Positions 22,901 to 33,429 of a stretch of DNA of 64,000 nucleotides are shown here, piece by piece. The notes under the pieces were generated by a model. The model was not told the origin of the DNA, ran no database searches, and saw nothing but the letters and a program-made list of their open reading frames with translations. Source of the DNA: Hericium rajendrae (Eukaryota; Basidiomycota; Agaricomycetes; Russulales; Hericiaceae); contig CM065887.1 in the NCBI GenBank assembly GCA_033439255.1, positions 992,001 to 1,056,000 on the forward strand, written 5' to 3'. How positions within the stretch are numbered: position 1 is the first letter of the stretch; each line of letters starts with the position of its first letter. Position numbers and translations under genes: made by a program.

Positions 22901-23047
22901 GCGCAGACTTCGAGCAGTCGTGGTCGAGGACAGGGCCAAGGGCGCGGAAGAGGGCCCGCGAATCGCGGCAGGGACCAGAATGCTGCGAAGCCGAGCCTGG
23001 CTAACCGCATACAGCGCAGTCTCAAGGATCGAGTGGAGAAGGATTGA
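19949..23047 (+). CDS. Coiled-coil protein with RGG-rich tail, function unknown
   Basis: A single open exon of 1032 codons starting ATG. Layers seen: a Ser/Thr/Pro-rich N-terminus (1-200); a long charged helical region from about residue 210 to 480 with heptad-like runs of A, E, R, K and Q (EEQRRAAEEQRLAAEAEEK and similar); a Pro/Ser-rich linker; a region with many RS/SR-like and Tyr/Pro/Asp motifs (750-930); and a C-terminal Arg/Gly-rich tail (SSRGRGQGQGRGRG) ending in a basic helix (NRIQRSLKDRVEKD). RGG tails usually bind RNA, so an RNA-associated or scaffold role is an inference. It appears intact, with base composition like its neighbours. Confidence 0.8.
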   Translation: MSTSLAIEPAQSAPAFADIKFTKIGQPPALLQRMQSPEIKTEYRTPSPTPPGATIHGGLAPHAPSTFRPTLFQALADTPPQHGESSTTITTQPLNAIFNAVQPSASLNTLTSRSPASFTVTTASAPSVGAMQVPSSNVPSTGFTATISPLASSSAPHASTSIARPSSPASTSRRDISEDDSFPSGSVALESSPPAPLPINLSAGSKNTDNLSRLLKLTSTRHESVPKIQKRFDDKTADLAELMAKAQEGAEAVEAQLDSLTKVAEMTRQQSDRMMQEALKTREIAERLYAEAEQIKLDVQKAKEQTKNASKHSEDLFVFSRRLFVWLHELVVRESPLIEALRQEMEKHTESQRHAETEAAEERKKRDAEAAAAAEARRLAEEQRRAAEEQRLAAEAEEKTRQAEEERRRAAEAASEAQRAREQQRLAEEERLKEEKEKEYQAKRAAVQASKQRAREAEAVQIRLAREQDLRSKSGSASMDVSPERPESDKNLMLSNIPPSVCTPMPTPAPVPRITVPTTVAAPPVSKSPIALVSPHASLPPRPPPAVIAQAHQKGSANAEASSQKTRKVSTMPFVPAQTEAGRQVNTDMPFGSTELARESLTRKKDSAAPVKNGQTSRSPSTRRANAQSNTQSQGQPKKAKKAARNAERGSATTAPASGSTHLTQHSKMPVDRVGPPSARPEPSLIPNATYAEASQPSPVISFPNNVTISYPDIPVTNGWAPEIYRDPRPDNLGDGGWGGRASWGVSPPPDQSIRPEPSTAHHINGQHVDMRRVSDTERYRRPPGDHYSPPPPDHRGAPSSRKRTWDGPQYEDDRISPPRQRARVSPEYDHGLDHRRDPHPSRFDRSPSPVPATYSRADYSPYSDRDYDRRGLTPHDYLVADSYHPEDYPEGYGPEPVHPSEYDSYRHLSPGTPPGLSPDASYGANGWPDDSDLGFYEPLVVDGYSTALQHRSLESRMGDPPPPGSSNRRGGSGNPNQNNRRGSAQTSSSRGRGQGQGRGRGPANRGRDQNAAKPSLANRIQRSLKDRVEKD

Positions 23048-23673
23048 CAAGCCCGTGTCTGTGAGTAAGGTTTAGTCGCTTCGGTTGTCTCTTTTGCTGT
23101 TTCTGGTCATTCTGTCTCGTGTACTTATTCAGTGTTTCCTTTGTGGATTATGTGTGTAGTCTGTAGACTTGTCGTCTCATGCCGTCTCATGCCTCATGCG
23201 TATCGGCCATAATGGCACTCAGGAGGTATCGATATCAGCTGTATCCATTATACTTAATCTGTCAGTGCCGTCTTGCCATACAGTACTTGCAGATTTATTC
23301 ATTATAATTCTGTCTTAATCTCAACCCTTTGTGATTCAGCTCAACGTAAGTGATGCGCGTGCTTGCAGAATGCAACGTCTTGCGAGAGTTTCATTTCGTA
23401 TGTACGCCGGGCTTTCCTCCGAAGACGCAATTGAATAGAGTGCAAGCTACAGCATTCATCTGCCCCGAAACAGTCTGCCATACGGACCAGGCTGTAAAAT
23501 TCGCTATTCAACTATGGACTGGTTAATGTCGGCCTCAACTGACCTACTAGACGTAGGGCAACTCGTTCAACTTTGACGTGTCAGGACCGAGCTTCATGGG
23601 TCTTATGGTATACTGCGTACAGTCAAGATTGCTGGTTCTAGTTTCCGGCTCACTATCGGGTATACACTCAACA
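23048..23673. other. Intergenic, no gene seen
   Basis: The 3' flanks of two convergent genes. It contains T-rich stretches after 23,060 suitable for 3' ends but no open frame, repeat or RNA gene that I can support. Confidence 0.4.
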
Positions 23674-24749
23674 CTAATTCAACACCTCCTTGATAGCTTC
23701 CAGGATCTCCAGGCCCGTCCCGAACCCATCCAAATTCGTGCTATGGCTCAACTCGGCCCACCTCTCCTGTTCCTTCAGCGTGGCGTTCGCCCTGTGGGCG
23801 ACGATGCCGAACGAGTCCGTGCCCAGCTGCAGCCGCAGCGGAGGGTCCGGCTCGCGCGCGATCCTGATCATCGCAAGCGCCGCCTTGTGGACGTCGCCGA
23901 TGTACGACGTCGTGAATGCCATGTTTCTGAACTTCGCGCCGGGACTGTCGGGCCCGTAGGCGGGATGCGCGGGCGCATGCACCAGGTTCGCGTCGCGCCA
24001 GCCCGTCTGGAATCCTCCGGGCTCGATGATGATGCCCTTGATGTTCCACTCGGGTGGCATCTCGCGCATGAACGCCTGCGTGAACCCCTCGAGGGCTGGG
24101 TGCGTGGTGAGTTGCCACACGATGCAGTCAGACTGCGTCTGGCTCACCGAATTTTCCAGCGCAGTAGAAGGCCAACGTCGTGTGAGCGGAGTATCCGCCG
24201 GCGGAGCTGACGTTGAGGACGCGTCCTCCGTGGCCCTCGGGGTTGACCTCCCTGAAGAATGGGATTGCCTGTGTGAAATAGTCAAACGCGTCTCGCAGGA
24301 AGCAGATACCAGTCATCAAACAACCGACCTGCTTCGTCACATGCACGGGGCCCCAGAAGAGGGTCTCGATCTGCTGTCGCGCCAGATCCTCCGGCGTTGC
24401 CTCGACCTCGCCCATGAGGCCGTAGCCCGCATTGTTGACGACGACATCGAGCCGCTGGAAGTGCTCCTTCGTGCGGCGGAACGCCTCCTCGATTTGCGAC
24501 GGGTTCGTCACGTCGAGAGTCACGATCAGAAGCTGCTCTGGCTTGTACTTGGCCTGCAGGTCAGACAGCGCATCAGGCTTCCGCACAGTTGCGACGGCGC
24601 GACTGCCTTCGGCCAGAAGGGCTTCTAGGAGGGATTTTCCGAGCCCGCTGGATGCTCCGGTTACTGGCACATAGCTGAATTCACCAGATTGTCAGAGGAA
24701 AACATGGGTACGTACTGAACCACACCTGCGAGTTGGAGAGATCAGACAT
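23674..24749 (-). CDS. Short-chain dehydrogenase/reductase
   Basis: An NAD(P)-dependent oxidoreductase of the classical SDR type. It starts ATG at 24747-24749; a first intron (about 24,661-24,712) joins VWF to ITGASSGLG, the nucleotide-binding motif. NNAGYG follows. A 60-nt intron (about 24,276-24,340) leads to VLNVSSAGGYS with the catalytic Ser, then YCAGK with the catalytic Tyr and Lys. A third intron (about 24,110-24,160) joins GKF to ALEGF. The C-terminal part has IIIEPGGFQTGW. The stop is at 23674. All catalytic residues are present. Substrate unknown; the PGGF-T motif is common in fungal SDRs of broad specificity. Confidence 0.88.
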
Positions 24750-25288
24750 GCTGGATAAGTACTCAATCGAACTGTTGAGCTCGATGCTGAACGTTGAACA
24801 CCTACTCCAGACCGCTTTTTATGTGATTCTGGTACCTGCTTGTCTCGGCTGACTTTTGTTCTCCATCAAGAATCCACAGAAATACGCGACAATGTTAGTC
24901 TCCAAGAAGACTCGTTAAACACTCCTTCTGGCCCATTACGCAGCCTCGACGTATTTGGAACAGACGGTGATGGGATGAAGAGACGTAACTGAAGCTGGGC
25001 TTGAGCTGGGGCGCGGCGGCTCGCGACGTTCCGGACTCGCATCCGACCGTGATCAGTGCAGTTATCGGTGCCCGCGACGCGTACGGAGAGCATCTCGTCT
25101 TTCTCGTACAAGTCACGACACGCTTTTGATCTGCTCACCGAAGTCACCGCGTTACAGTGCCTTGCATTCCACGGCCCTTCGGGCACCCCCTGGTCTCGTG
25201 TTTGGTCGCGTTAGTCACGTTTATTGTTTTGAGGACAGTTCAATCGCAACTATGAATTGCTTGTCATGGCATAAAGTAGTTAAGTAGG
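24750..25288. other. Intergenic, no gene seen
   Basis: Upstream region of the SDR gene and 3' side of the short minus-strand frame at 25,289. Open frames here (24,866-25,186, minus) are short, overlap each other and show no domain. Confidence 0.35.
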
Positions 25289-25675
25289 CTAGTTGGAGTA
25301 CTCGTATGCAACGTAAATTTCGCCAATGCGATGGAACGTGAGCCCTTGTCGCTGGTAAGGTGCGATCACCGTGCATTCTGCTGTCGGTAGAGAATGATTG
25401 GTGTCTAACTGGAGAAGGATGTGCGGTACGACTGTGGTTATACAGGTTTGCGGTACGAGCGGGGATTCGAGTAGGACGTGTGGTGCGATGTTTTGCGCAA
25501 GGAAGAGGTCTATGTCCTGTGCGGATGCATTTGCAAGCATTGTACCAAGGATGTTGCGCCAACGGAAGGAGGCGAAAGCTCGCGATAACAGATAAGCGGG
25601 AGTATGAAGCTGTAGGATATTTATAAAAGCTTTTTTCGTTGCAAAATCGTGGTCCGCGCCGATAGTCCAAGGCAA
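25289..25675 (-). CDS. Small unrecognised protein, related to the frame at 45,620-45,892
   Basis: An open frame of 128 codons without a named domain. Its C-terminus (APYQRQGLTFHRIGEIYVAY) lines up with that of the minus frame at 45,620-45,892 (SPRQAQGLTLHAVGPFLVGY). Both end within a few residues after this motif, and both carry a similar hydrophobic/His-Ile-Leu stretch before it. This similarity between two loci 20 kb apart suggests a genuine small family in accessory DNA. The start (no clear ATG context) and any upstream exons are uncertain. Confidence 0.4.
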   Translation of the reverse strand: MPWTIGADHDFATKKAFINILQLHTPAYLLSRAFASFRWRNILGTMLANASAQDIDLFLAQNIAPHVLLESPLVPQTCITTVVPHILLQLDTNHSLPTAECTVIAPYQRQGLTFHRIGEIYVAYEYSN

Positions 25676-25679
25676 AGCA

Positions 25680-25960
25680 TGTTACTCGTTACTTGTTACT
25701 ATTGTTACTCGTTACTCGTTACTGTTGTTACTCGTTACTCGTTACTGTTGTTACTCGTTACTCGTTACTGTTGTTACTTGTTACTTGTTACTGTTGTTAC
25801 TCGTTACTTGTTACTGTTGTTACTCGTTACTCGTTACTGTTGTTACTTGTTACTCGTTACTGTTGTTACTCGCTACTCATTACTATGGTCAGTCGTTAGT
25901 CATTACCCGTTACCTGTTACCCGACGCCCGCTGCTCGCTACTACTTACTTGTTACTCGTT
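25680..25960. repeat. GTTACT minisatellite
   Basis: A tandem array of GTTACTCGTTACTGTT-type units of about 20-23 bp, built from TTACT/TTACTC/TGTTG words, grading into looser copies up to about 26,010. Open frames across it (Leu/Val/Tyr/Cys/Arg repeats in all three phases) are by-products of the repeat. Confidence 0.85.
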
Positions 25961-26375
25961 ACTACTTAAACTTACTCGGTACTCGGTACTCGTTACTTAT
26001 TACAAGTCACTAAGTATTACTGATTCATCGTTTACAGGCTTTGTTCAGGTGCCCGTTATTCTGTACGAGCTGCTTGTTAAGTTAAGAATAGTTTACATGT
26101 GGTGACTCCGAGTCGCTACTTCTTAGGTTGACAGCTACTGTATGATGAACTCAATCACTGTGTATTGTACCTAAGGATGCTGGCGAATGAAAGATGTTAC
26201 TTATAAGTTATATTACTGGAGGTGAGATATCGATCACATGGCAATCCGGCGGTCACTCAAGCACTCAAGCAACGCGAGGCTCAGCCTGAGCCTGGGCCTG
26301 AGGCCTGAAGGCCTGATTGCTCAGTGATCGCCTGCTTGCTCCCTTGGAATTTCACTGTCTCGTCCATTCGCTGCC

Positions 26376-28375
26376 ATGACTGAGCCTATCCACACAGTTT
26401 CAGCTCCTGTTTCCGAGCGGCTTCTTGCAGAATTTCGGATTCACTTTCATCGTTATGTGTCTGCTGTACAGGAAGCAGTCGAGGCTTCTGCTGACTCAAA
26501 TGTCTTCGCTCGTCTTGGAGACGATATTGACGAATTCAGCCGGCTAGCAGCAGAGGTGAGTAATCAATCTGGCTTCATGTTTGTAGCTAGCCTCATCATA
26601 GAGCTTGTATCATTGTGTTAGAGCTCGCATGTCTTTCCATCCGACGAGCTGGTTACTCTCCAGGAAAGCCTGGTGTTGATGAGGCAAGACATTCGTTACT
26701 ATCACAGTGCTGCCCTCGATCTCTCGCACCATGGATATCCTTCGGTTATAGAAATCATTCGCACTGGGAATCGTGGTCGCCCACGATATCATATCGATCC
26801 TGACTGGCTGCAATGGGCATATGGACATCGGTCGACAGAAGCTATTGCTGAATTCCTCGGTGTTGGCCGATCGGTGGTGCGCTCAGCTCTCCTGGAGTAT
26901 GGTATCGCAGAGCATCAAGCAAATCCATTTCCACATGTGGCCGAATCCGATGGCAATGATGAAACTCTGCTCGAACACAGAGACGATCTTCTAGATCCAG
27001 TTCTCCCATTGTCTAATCTGCCAGCAGATAATCATGTTGTCGCTCATTCGGTGAGTCTCTGTGACTAATTTTTGTTCTTATTCTGAATTCAAGCTGTAGA
27101 ATATGGCTGTATCAGAAGGTGCTGTTACTGTGTCATATACTGGACCACTCTCAAATATTTCGGATGCCGATCTCGACGAATTGATTGTCTCCCTTCGGAT
27201 GCGATACACTCGGGCTGGTGTTACTATGCTTCATGGTATGCTACGGCATGTTGGGCACCATGTTCCTCGTGAACGTATACGACAGGCCTTGCTACGTGTT
27301 GACCCAGTGCAACGTGTATTCGATCGCATTCGAATCCGGTGTCGTCATTATAGTGTTCCAGGACCAAACTCACTCTGGCATCATGATGGCCAGCATGGTA
27401 TGTGTTTAATTTTCAATTAGATGCAGTTTTGTTTTCTCAGCACATACTATAGGATTGATCCACTGGTGCATAGTCATTCATGGTTTCATCGATGGTTACT
27501 CACGCCTCATTACTGCACTACGTGCAAGTAACAACAATCGCTCAGACACTGTTCTAGCTTTGTTTTTATCTGGAGCACAGGTCTATGGTGTACCATCTCG
27601 GGTGCGTGGCGATCATGGGGTAGAGAATCTTGGTGTTGCAGAATATATGAATGCAGCATATGGAGAACGCCGTGGGTCTTATATCTGGGGCAGGTGAGTT
27701 ACATAGCTCTTCAAGCATGTCATTTATATCATTTATATATTAAATTTGTTTTTTAGAAGTATTCACAACATACGCATTGAACGTTTGTGGGTTGATGTCA
27801 CAGCTCAACTTGGCTCTAAGTGGCATAATTTCTTCACAACACTGGAGCTGCGATATGACCTTGACATCAACAACCTTGCACATGCATGGCTTATTCATCA
27901 CATTTTTTTGCCTATAATCAACGAGGAGCTAGCATTTTTTGCTGAGAGCTGGAATCAGCACCGAATGCAGATCCGTGATGGGCCAAATCGATCACCTGCA
28001 GACATGTTTGGATTTGACATGTTGGTCCATGGAGTCCGAGGAGCACAAATTCCTGATGATATCATGTCAGATGAGGAGTTAGAGGTCTTTGGTGTAGATT
28101 GGGAGGGTCTATATGATGCTCAGCTTTTACTTGCTCAACAAACACATAACATGGAGAATGAAGGAACAACATCTTGGATAGGTCGTGTGGGGCCTCCTGA
28201 AGACTTAAATGTGGTAGAAGTTGATCCTCCATCTGGGCCACAAGGATTTTCTCACTTTGCAGCATTATATGCTACAATTCAGCCATGGTTAGATAGTCCT
28301 GATGAAGCAAGTCGAATTGCTTGTTGGCAACATGGACTGGCATTTATGCAGACAAGTTTACCTCATCTTTTTTAG
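26376..28375 (+). CDS. DDE integrase-type transposase, intact, 588 aa
   Basis: Five exons (26376-26555, 26622-27050, 27100-27397, 27453-27693, 27757-28375) sum to 588 codons plus stop with every splice in phase. The N-terminal part holds a helix-turn-helix region (GRPRYHIDPDWLQW, then AIAEFLGVGRSVVRSAL). The catalytic core follows the VPGPNSLWHHDG pattern of the integrase-core family found in Agaricomycetes and animals. Candidate acidic triad: D299 (WHHD), D356 (VRGD) and E391 (RIERLW), spaced D-x56-D-x34-E. No zinc-binding or chromodomain is seen. I found no terminal inverted repeats around it, so either the ends are unrecognised or the gene is domesticated. It is probably active or recently active, as no stop or frameshift occurs. 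Confidence 0.82.
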
Positions 28376-28470
28376 TTTAACTTTGATTTTCTCTCTATTG
28401 AAAATTTGTACATTTTTTTCACAAACAATTTTTTTTGACATTCTCATTAATGTCATTCTTTATTTAATGA

Positions 28471-28497
28471 CTAGCCGTTACCCGTGCGATACACGGT
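28471..28497 (-). mobile_element. Candidate Helitron 3' end
   Basis: On the minus strand the sequence reads CCGTG-TATCG-CACGG (hairpin, 28482-28496), then GTAACGG and CTAG, followed by T. A hairpin a few bases before a terminal CTRR that abuts host T is the 3' signature of Helitrons. The element would extend to the right. Its 5' TC end was not found, so its length and cargo are unknown; it could reach into 28,500-33,000. Confidence 0.4.
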
Positions 28498-28499
28498 GA

Positions 28500-30165
28500 A
28501 TACAGTAATTGACTTCAGCAAACAATGATCAAATGTCTACTTTCCATATTATGTAGTAATGCAACAAATTTGATGGTTCAAGAAAACTAATATAATTGTG
28601 TACAACAGAACACAAAATGAACTCCCCCCATTCTCAGTGACGATGCACCGTGTTTTTGTGAAAGCTCAATTGACACCTGTGTCTATGTTCTGTTCAGAAA
28701 CACACTCCTGTCTGATACTCCTCACTACTCATCTACACAGGGCTTCACCCCACTCCAATTCAAGCATATACTCATGCTTGGGTGAACTGGAGATGATGGC
28801 ATCAGGCTCAACCTGCCCTGAAAGCCCGTCTTGCTGTGGCTGCGTAACTGCAGCATCAGTGAGAATTCAAACACCCTACTCTGCTGAGTCTTGTGTTCTG
28901 ATGCATGGTTACAGCAATTTTACCACCATTCTCATCTACTGATAATTCCAAATCAGATTGCTGCTCATCGTTTACCATGGTGATGCACCCCTTAGCACAC
29001 CTTGCAACGGCATTGCCCACTCCCTGCTTCCTTGCCCGTCCTGCTCCACTTCACCTCAGCCACACCAAGCCCGCCCACCACGACGTTGCTTCCCGCACAG
29101 GACAAGCGCCCCCACGGGTTTGGGACTGACTGAGTCGGACTAAAGCCGGTGTCCCGTGGTCCGATGCACCGAACGGGCCGGAGATCAACCGACCGGACGA
29201 GTCAGCGGCACAGGAACAGAAGCATGCCCAGAGAACCAGCCGGCTCAATCAACGCGCCCTCGAATGCCCACATGCCCCCGGATCACGAGCAGCACCCGCG
29301 ACAGTGCGCTACTGACGTCATCCCAGCCATTCCAGCTCGACGCACCCACCGTTCCCGATGCACACCCCAGGCGGCGTTGTAAGGCGGCGCCTTTGATTTG
29401 CTCGTACCACACTCATGCCCTCTGCCCTGCACGGGCCGAGCCACAACGACTCCACTCGCCAAGGGACCCGGAGCAGGCAGGATCAGGAAGGAATTGGAGA
29501 TTGGGTCGGTCAGCGGGAGGTTGTCATAGAAAGTCGCGCCGGGCCGCCTGAGGCAGCCTTGCCCATTTGTACCGTAGCTACGGACTTGGAGAATCAGAAC
29601 AGAGTCTGCCCTTTTCCCCTCAGAGCTCAGATTTCACAAAGCCCGTCATTTGATGTTCTCACAGCCAGCTTCTAAGCACATCTCAGGCATAGTCTTTCTC
29701 ACTTTCTTGTCCTGCTCATCGTATTCATCGTATTTGTCATCACGCCATTATCTACAAGCTGTATCATCTAAAGACCTGTGAGTCTTGTCGTACCATCATC
29801 ATCTCTAGCAGAACCACGTCGGAAGTCATCTGCACGCAGCAAGCCCACCCTCCACGATCTTGCTCCCTCACCCGTAGTACGGTCACCCGTCAGCTACACA
29901 TCCCGGCACTCCTCTCTTGAGATACTTGGTCCCCTCGCACCCCCCCGTACTCTGTTGGTTTTGGTTTTGGCTGCTGTCTCCATTCCCAGGGTCCACACAT
30001 CACCATTGCTGATAAGCCATCGACAAGCTCTGCAAATTGGTTGTATAGTGAGAATGATGCATCTCAGAAGGGACCGAACCTCTTCAGGTTGCTCTGAATG
30101 AAAGATGAGCTCTGAGTTTGATGCACTGCACAATCAAGCATGGGTATAGAATACTCACCTTGATT
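28500..30165. other. Accessory stretch, no recognised gene
   Basis: Mixed composition, more GC-rich from about 28,980 to 29,560. Several short frames exist (for example 29,156-29,551 and 29,778-30,101, +), but none has a domain, a consistent splice pattern or a conserved neighbour. It may be cargo of the putative Helitron ending at 28,471. Confidence 0.3.
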
Positions 30166-30579
30166 AGATTGTCCCACACATCAGGACCAGCTGTGGGCTT
30201 GCTCACAACCTCATCTCAGCCAAATCCAGATGCATCATATCAAATGAAGTAGAAGGCCTTGTAATGTGCCTTGAGCTGGACAACAATATCAGTCAGTCTA
30301 GATGATGCAAAAAGAACACAAGCATAGGTTAAGTACCGTCTGATACCAAGTCCTGACTTGAGAATTTTTGCAGGCAAAGCCACTCTTTGTTAAGCTGATA
30401 GCACAGCTGATATAAACAGATCCTTTGAAGCCACCTTCAGACGAGTTGCCTCTGCAGTGTTCACCGAGAAGATAAGCGACCATGTTAGCATCAGTGGCTG
30501 ATGTCCACTTGATTCGTGGTGTGGGTGGTGCAGCAGAGGCAGTGTTGTCACTCGCTTTCACTTTCTTGCTCTTGCCCAT
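30166..30579 (-). pseudogene. Myb/SANT-like DNA-binding protein, decayed
   Basis: Starts ATG-GGC-AAG-AGC (MGKSKK...). The first exon has the Myb/SANT-like core (WTSATDANMVAYLL, then GGFKGSVYISCAISL and CKNSQVRTWYQT). After an intron near 30,345-30,300, the continuation recognisable as the family's second part (QLKAHYKAF, SGFG-DE, PDVWDNLIK) contains two TGA codons. One of them stands where the family has Trp (SGFGW). The junction frame is also off by one. Such Myb/SANT proteins are often carried by or derived from DNA transposons. Confidence 0.55.
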
Positions 30580-31248
30580 GACTGAAAGTCATAGTGGAGG
30601 GAGTAAGTAACAGTGGCAGGCAATGTTGAAGACTGGAGAGCAAACAGGACCAGTGGCGATGCATCTGAGTAACATGAACAAACAAAGTGCATGCTAGAGA
30701 GAGCTGAGTTGACCTGAACAGATGCTCTGTCTCGATTTCAGAAACGGCTCGAGCTTGCTCGAGGACCCAAATTGAGATTTCCATAAAAGGCAGGCAAATA
30801 CATCTATTTTGCAGATTATAGAGTTCCCAAACGTGCTCTAAACTAAAAAGTTCATGTATGTAGTGCAAAAAGTATGCCAATAAAGATACCATTGATAAAT
30901 AAATATTAGTTGATAAGTTACTCACAAGTGACTCACAGGTTGATGCATTCTTACAAAGGCTTGACCTGGATCTGGACAAGTCTTAGCCACTAGGTGATTT
31001 GAATCTATGGATCAGAAACCTGCAGGTAAATTTTGCAGATATATCTGTATTGACCTGCAGGTGACTCTGACTCATGTTAGTCTCTAATTGCACCAAGGGC
31101 TGAGTCACATCTGTAGCACATTTTTAAAGTTTTTTAAGGCCTTGTTATATCAACTCCATTTTACTGATGTATGAGATGAAAATAATAGTCAAACTTTTTT
31201 GTAATGATCTCAATCTTGAGTATATTATATTGAATGTGATTTTTAATA
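30580..31248. other. Spacer without a recognised gene
   Basis: Contains a minus-strand open frame (30,548-30,979) with no domain and no splice support. AT-rich towards 31,200. Nothing else seen. Confidence 0.3.
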
Positions 31249-33177
31249 TTAACTAGCCTCTTCATCACTATGTTCTCCTGTTCCAGTTCCACTCTCTATC
31301 TGGATTCCCTGCTGAGCCTTTTCCCATGCTGTTTTAACACGGTCTGAGAATGTAATTGCACATCCACGAGATAGACGAGAAAGGACTTTAGTTGTACCAT
31401 GAGGATGTTGAGGTTTAAATGCCATCATTGTACCTTCTTGTTGAGGTACAATGACTTTCAGACTAAGATCAACAAAATTGCCCCCAAAACGTTGAGGATG
31501 ATCAGCTGGAACTGAAGCATGAAAGCTGTTTTTTCTAGCTTGATATCTTGTCTTCATAGTAAAAGATAGTTCTTGAATATCTTTGACTCCAGTGACCCAA
31601 GAGTATGCCATATTAGCATACATTAAATCTGTATGAACTGGCCTAGAAAGATTATAAATTTTAATATTATATATAGTATCAAAAAAAAAACTAAAAACAC
31701 ACACTTCATATGCTTGAGATATATAACCTTCAGGTGGTGCACGAGATGCAAGTGGAAATCTGAATTTCTTTCCATTGAGAACAAATTCATAGCCTGCACC
31801 TAATTTCCAATATTAAAGCAAATTATATAGTGAAAATGTGATTCATACCTTCAGGCACATTTCTAGTAGCAAGACGAGGCATTCCTGCCTCTTCCATAAT
31901 ATGCTCTGTTTCTTCTACAACCTCTCTTGGCATATAAGCACAAATAAGAGCCCACATAATAGATAGCACAGCAACAGCATCTTTATCATTTTGTGCTTGA
32001 GCTTCAGATGGATCATCAATGAAGCTGCGTGCACAACCCCATACACGTGCATGAAAAGGACCTGCATTCCATCCAATTTGAACTATTTCACCCTGGTGTG
32101 TAGGCTAAAAATATATGAGAATGTTTTAGCACTGTAAGTTTTATATATAATTAGAAAAACACACCTGAACATTGCGTCTTTTTTTGCATGCCTCTACAAG
32201 CACATTGTTGACAAACTCATAAAAAGTCTTGACCTTATTAGAATGAGCTTGAGACATTCCTATCTGACGTAAAACTCCCAGATGGATGAGATAGATAGGA
32301 TCATTTGAGTCTAATATAAAAAAAATCAATAAGCTGTAAATTGCATGAAAAACAGATTACATTACCAGTTTTTGAATAAAACAATGTATGCTTATCAGAA
32401 CCAGCAATATAAAAGCCTTTGTCCTCATTGACCACATAAAATGGTCTCATTGGATTATGTAAGGGCTCAAAATCAAAGAGCAGTGTTCCTGTAGCAATAT
32501 TGACATTTTGAGGACTGCGCTCAATCATATCAACTTTTTCATCCAGAAAAAAGTCAAGAATAGAGCGTGGATCAGCTAAAAGAATGCCAAGATCACACAT
32601 CTATCATTTTAAAAATTAGCAAAAAAAAAATGCCTTAGATATAATAGTTCAAACTTACAATATTGCGACGAGCTCCACGTCCAGCCATATTACTTGATCG
32701 GCTTTTTCGATCTTTGATCATGCTACAGTTGGTCTTGAAAACTTGCAGGGCTGTCTGAAGAGGCTTGTTATCATGTGCTATACGTGAACCCTCACGTTTC
32801 ACAAGCTCATGAATCATGATAGGCTAATATATAAATTTAAAAAAAAAACTGCACTAGAGATAAAATATATTTCACACCTGTAAGCCTTCCAATCCAATTT
32901 TTGCAGCATGTTGAATAAAGAGGCTGATAAATTTGGGATCCTGCTCTGCAAATTCCATGCTAGCAAGAAGTCCAAGTGCCTCATCAGATGTTAAAACAGC
33001 TCTCCCTATCATTGAGCAATATTGAGCATCAGATATCATGATTGAGAATTCACATACACTGCTCAGCTGTCCATGACTTATGTTGTGACTTAGCCTTGGA
33101 CTTAGTCTGTACAGCATAATGGTCTGTAGTGCTGCCAGCTGGCATTGTTGTACTAGATTCTGTGCTAGATGATGCAT
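31249..33177 (-). CDS. TET/JBP-like 2OG-Fe(II) dioxygenase, fungal type, intact
   Basis: Seven exons on the minus strand (33177-32878, 32823-32659, 32600-32366, 32310-32165, 32104-31849, 31799-31703, 31642-31249) sum to 530 codons plus stop with all introns in phase. The C-terminal half matches the fungal TET/JBP family. It has WNAGPFHARVWGCA and MPRLATRNVPEG, then PPEGYISQAYEVPVHTD (the HxD iron motif, H403 and D405, completed across the last intron), GGNFVD, and HGTT (H481) with a later Arg (R492) in RGCAITFS for 2-oxoglutarate. Members oxidise 5-methylcytosine or thymine in DNA, and in basidiomycetes they are expanded and linked to transposons. The N-terminal 250 residues are conserved-looking but unnamed. 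The gene is very AT-rich compared with the 14-25 kb island. No TET catalytic residue is missing. Start choice (33177) is provisional. Confidence 0.7.
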
Positions 33178-33429
33178 AATAAGGATGCTGATAGTATATC
33201 CAATGCATCAGTGCTTACCTTCTCACCCAGACAGTTGAATGCAAAGCAGAAAGCAGGAACACAGCAGCGAGAATCGAGATAGGTAGTCAGGCAGGGCCAA
33301 GTCAGCGAAGGTTGCATCTGTCGCTAGACGCGACTTGTCACGTGTGACTGACACATCGCACCCATGATTCCTTTCCTTGCTCATGACCTCCCTTTCCATT
33401 CTCAGCTAGGTTCGACCTCGTACTGTGCG

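Noticed and set aside
25649-26105. Leu/Val/Tyr/Arg repeat proteins over the minisatellite
   Set aside because: All three phases are open with the same repeat, a direct result of the GTTACT array.
30548-30979. Minus-strand 143-codon frame upstream of the Myb/SANT gene
   Set aside because: Overlaps the start of that gene in another phase, with no domain or splice support.
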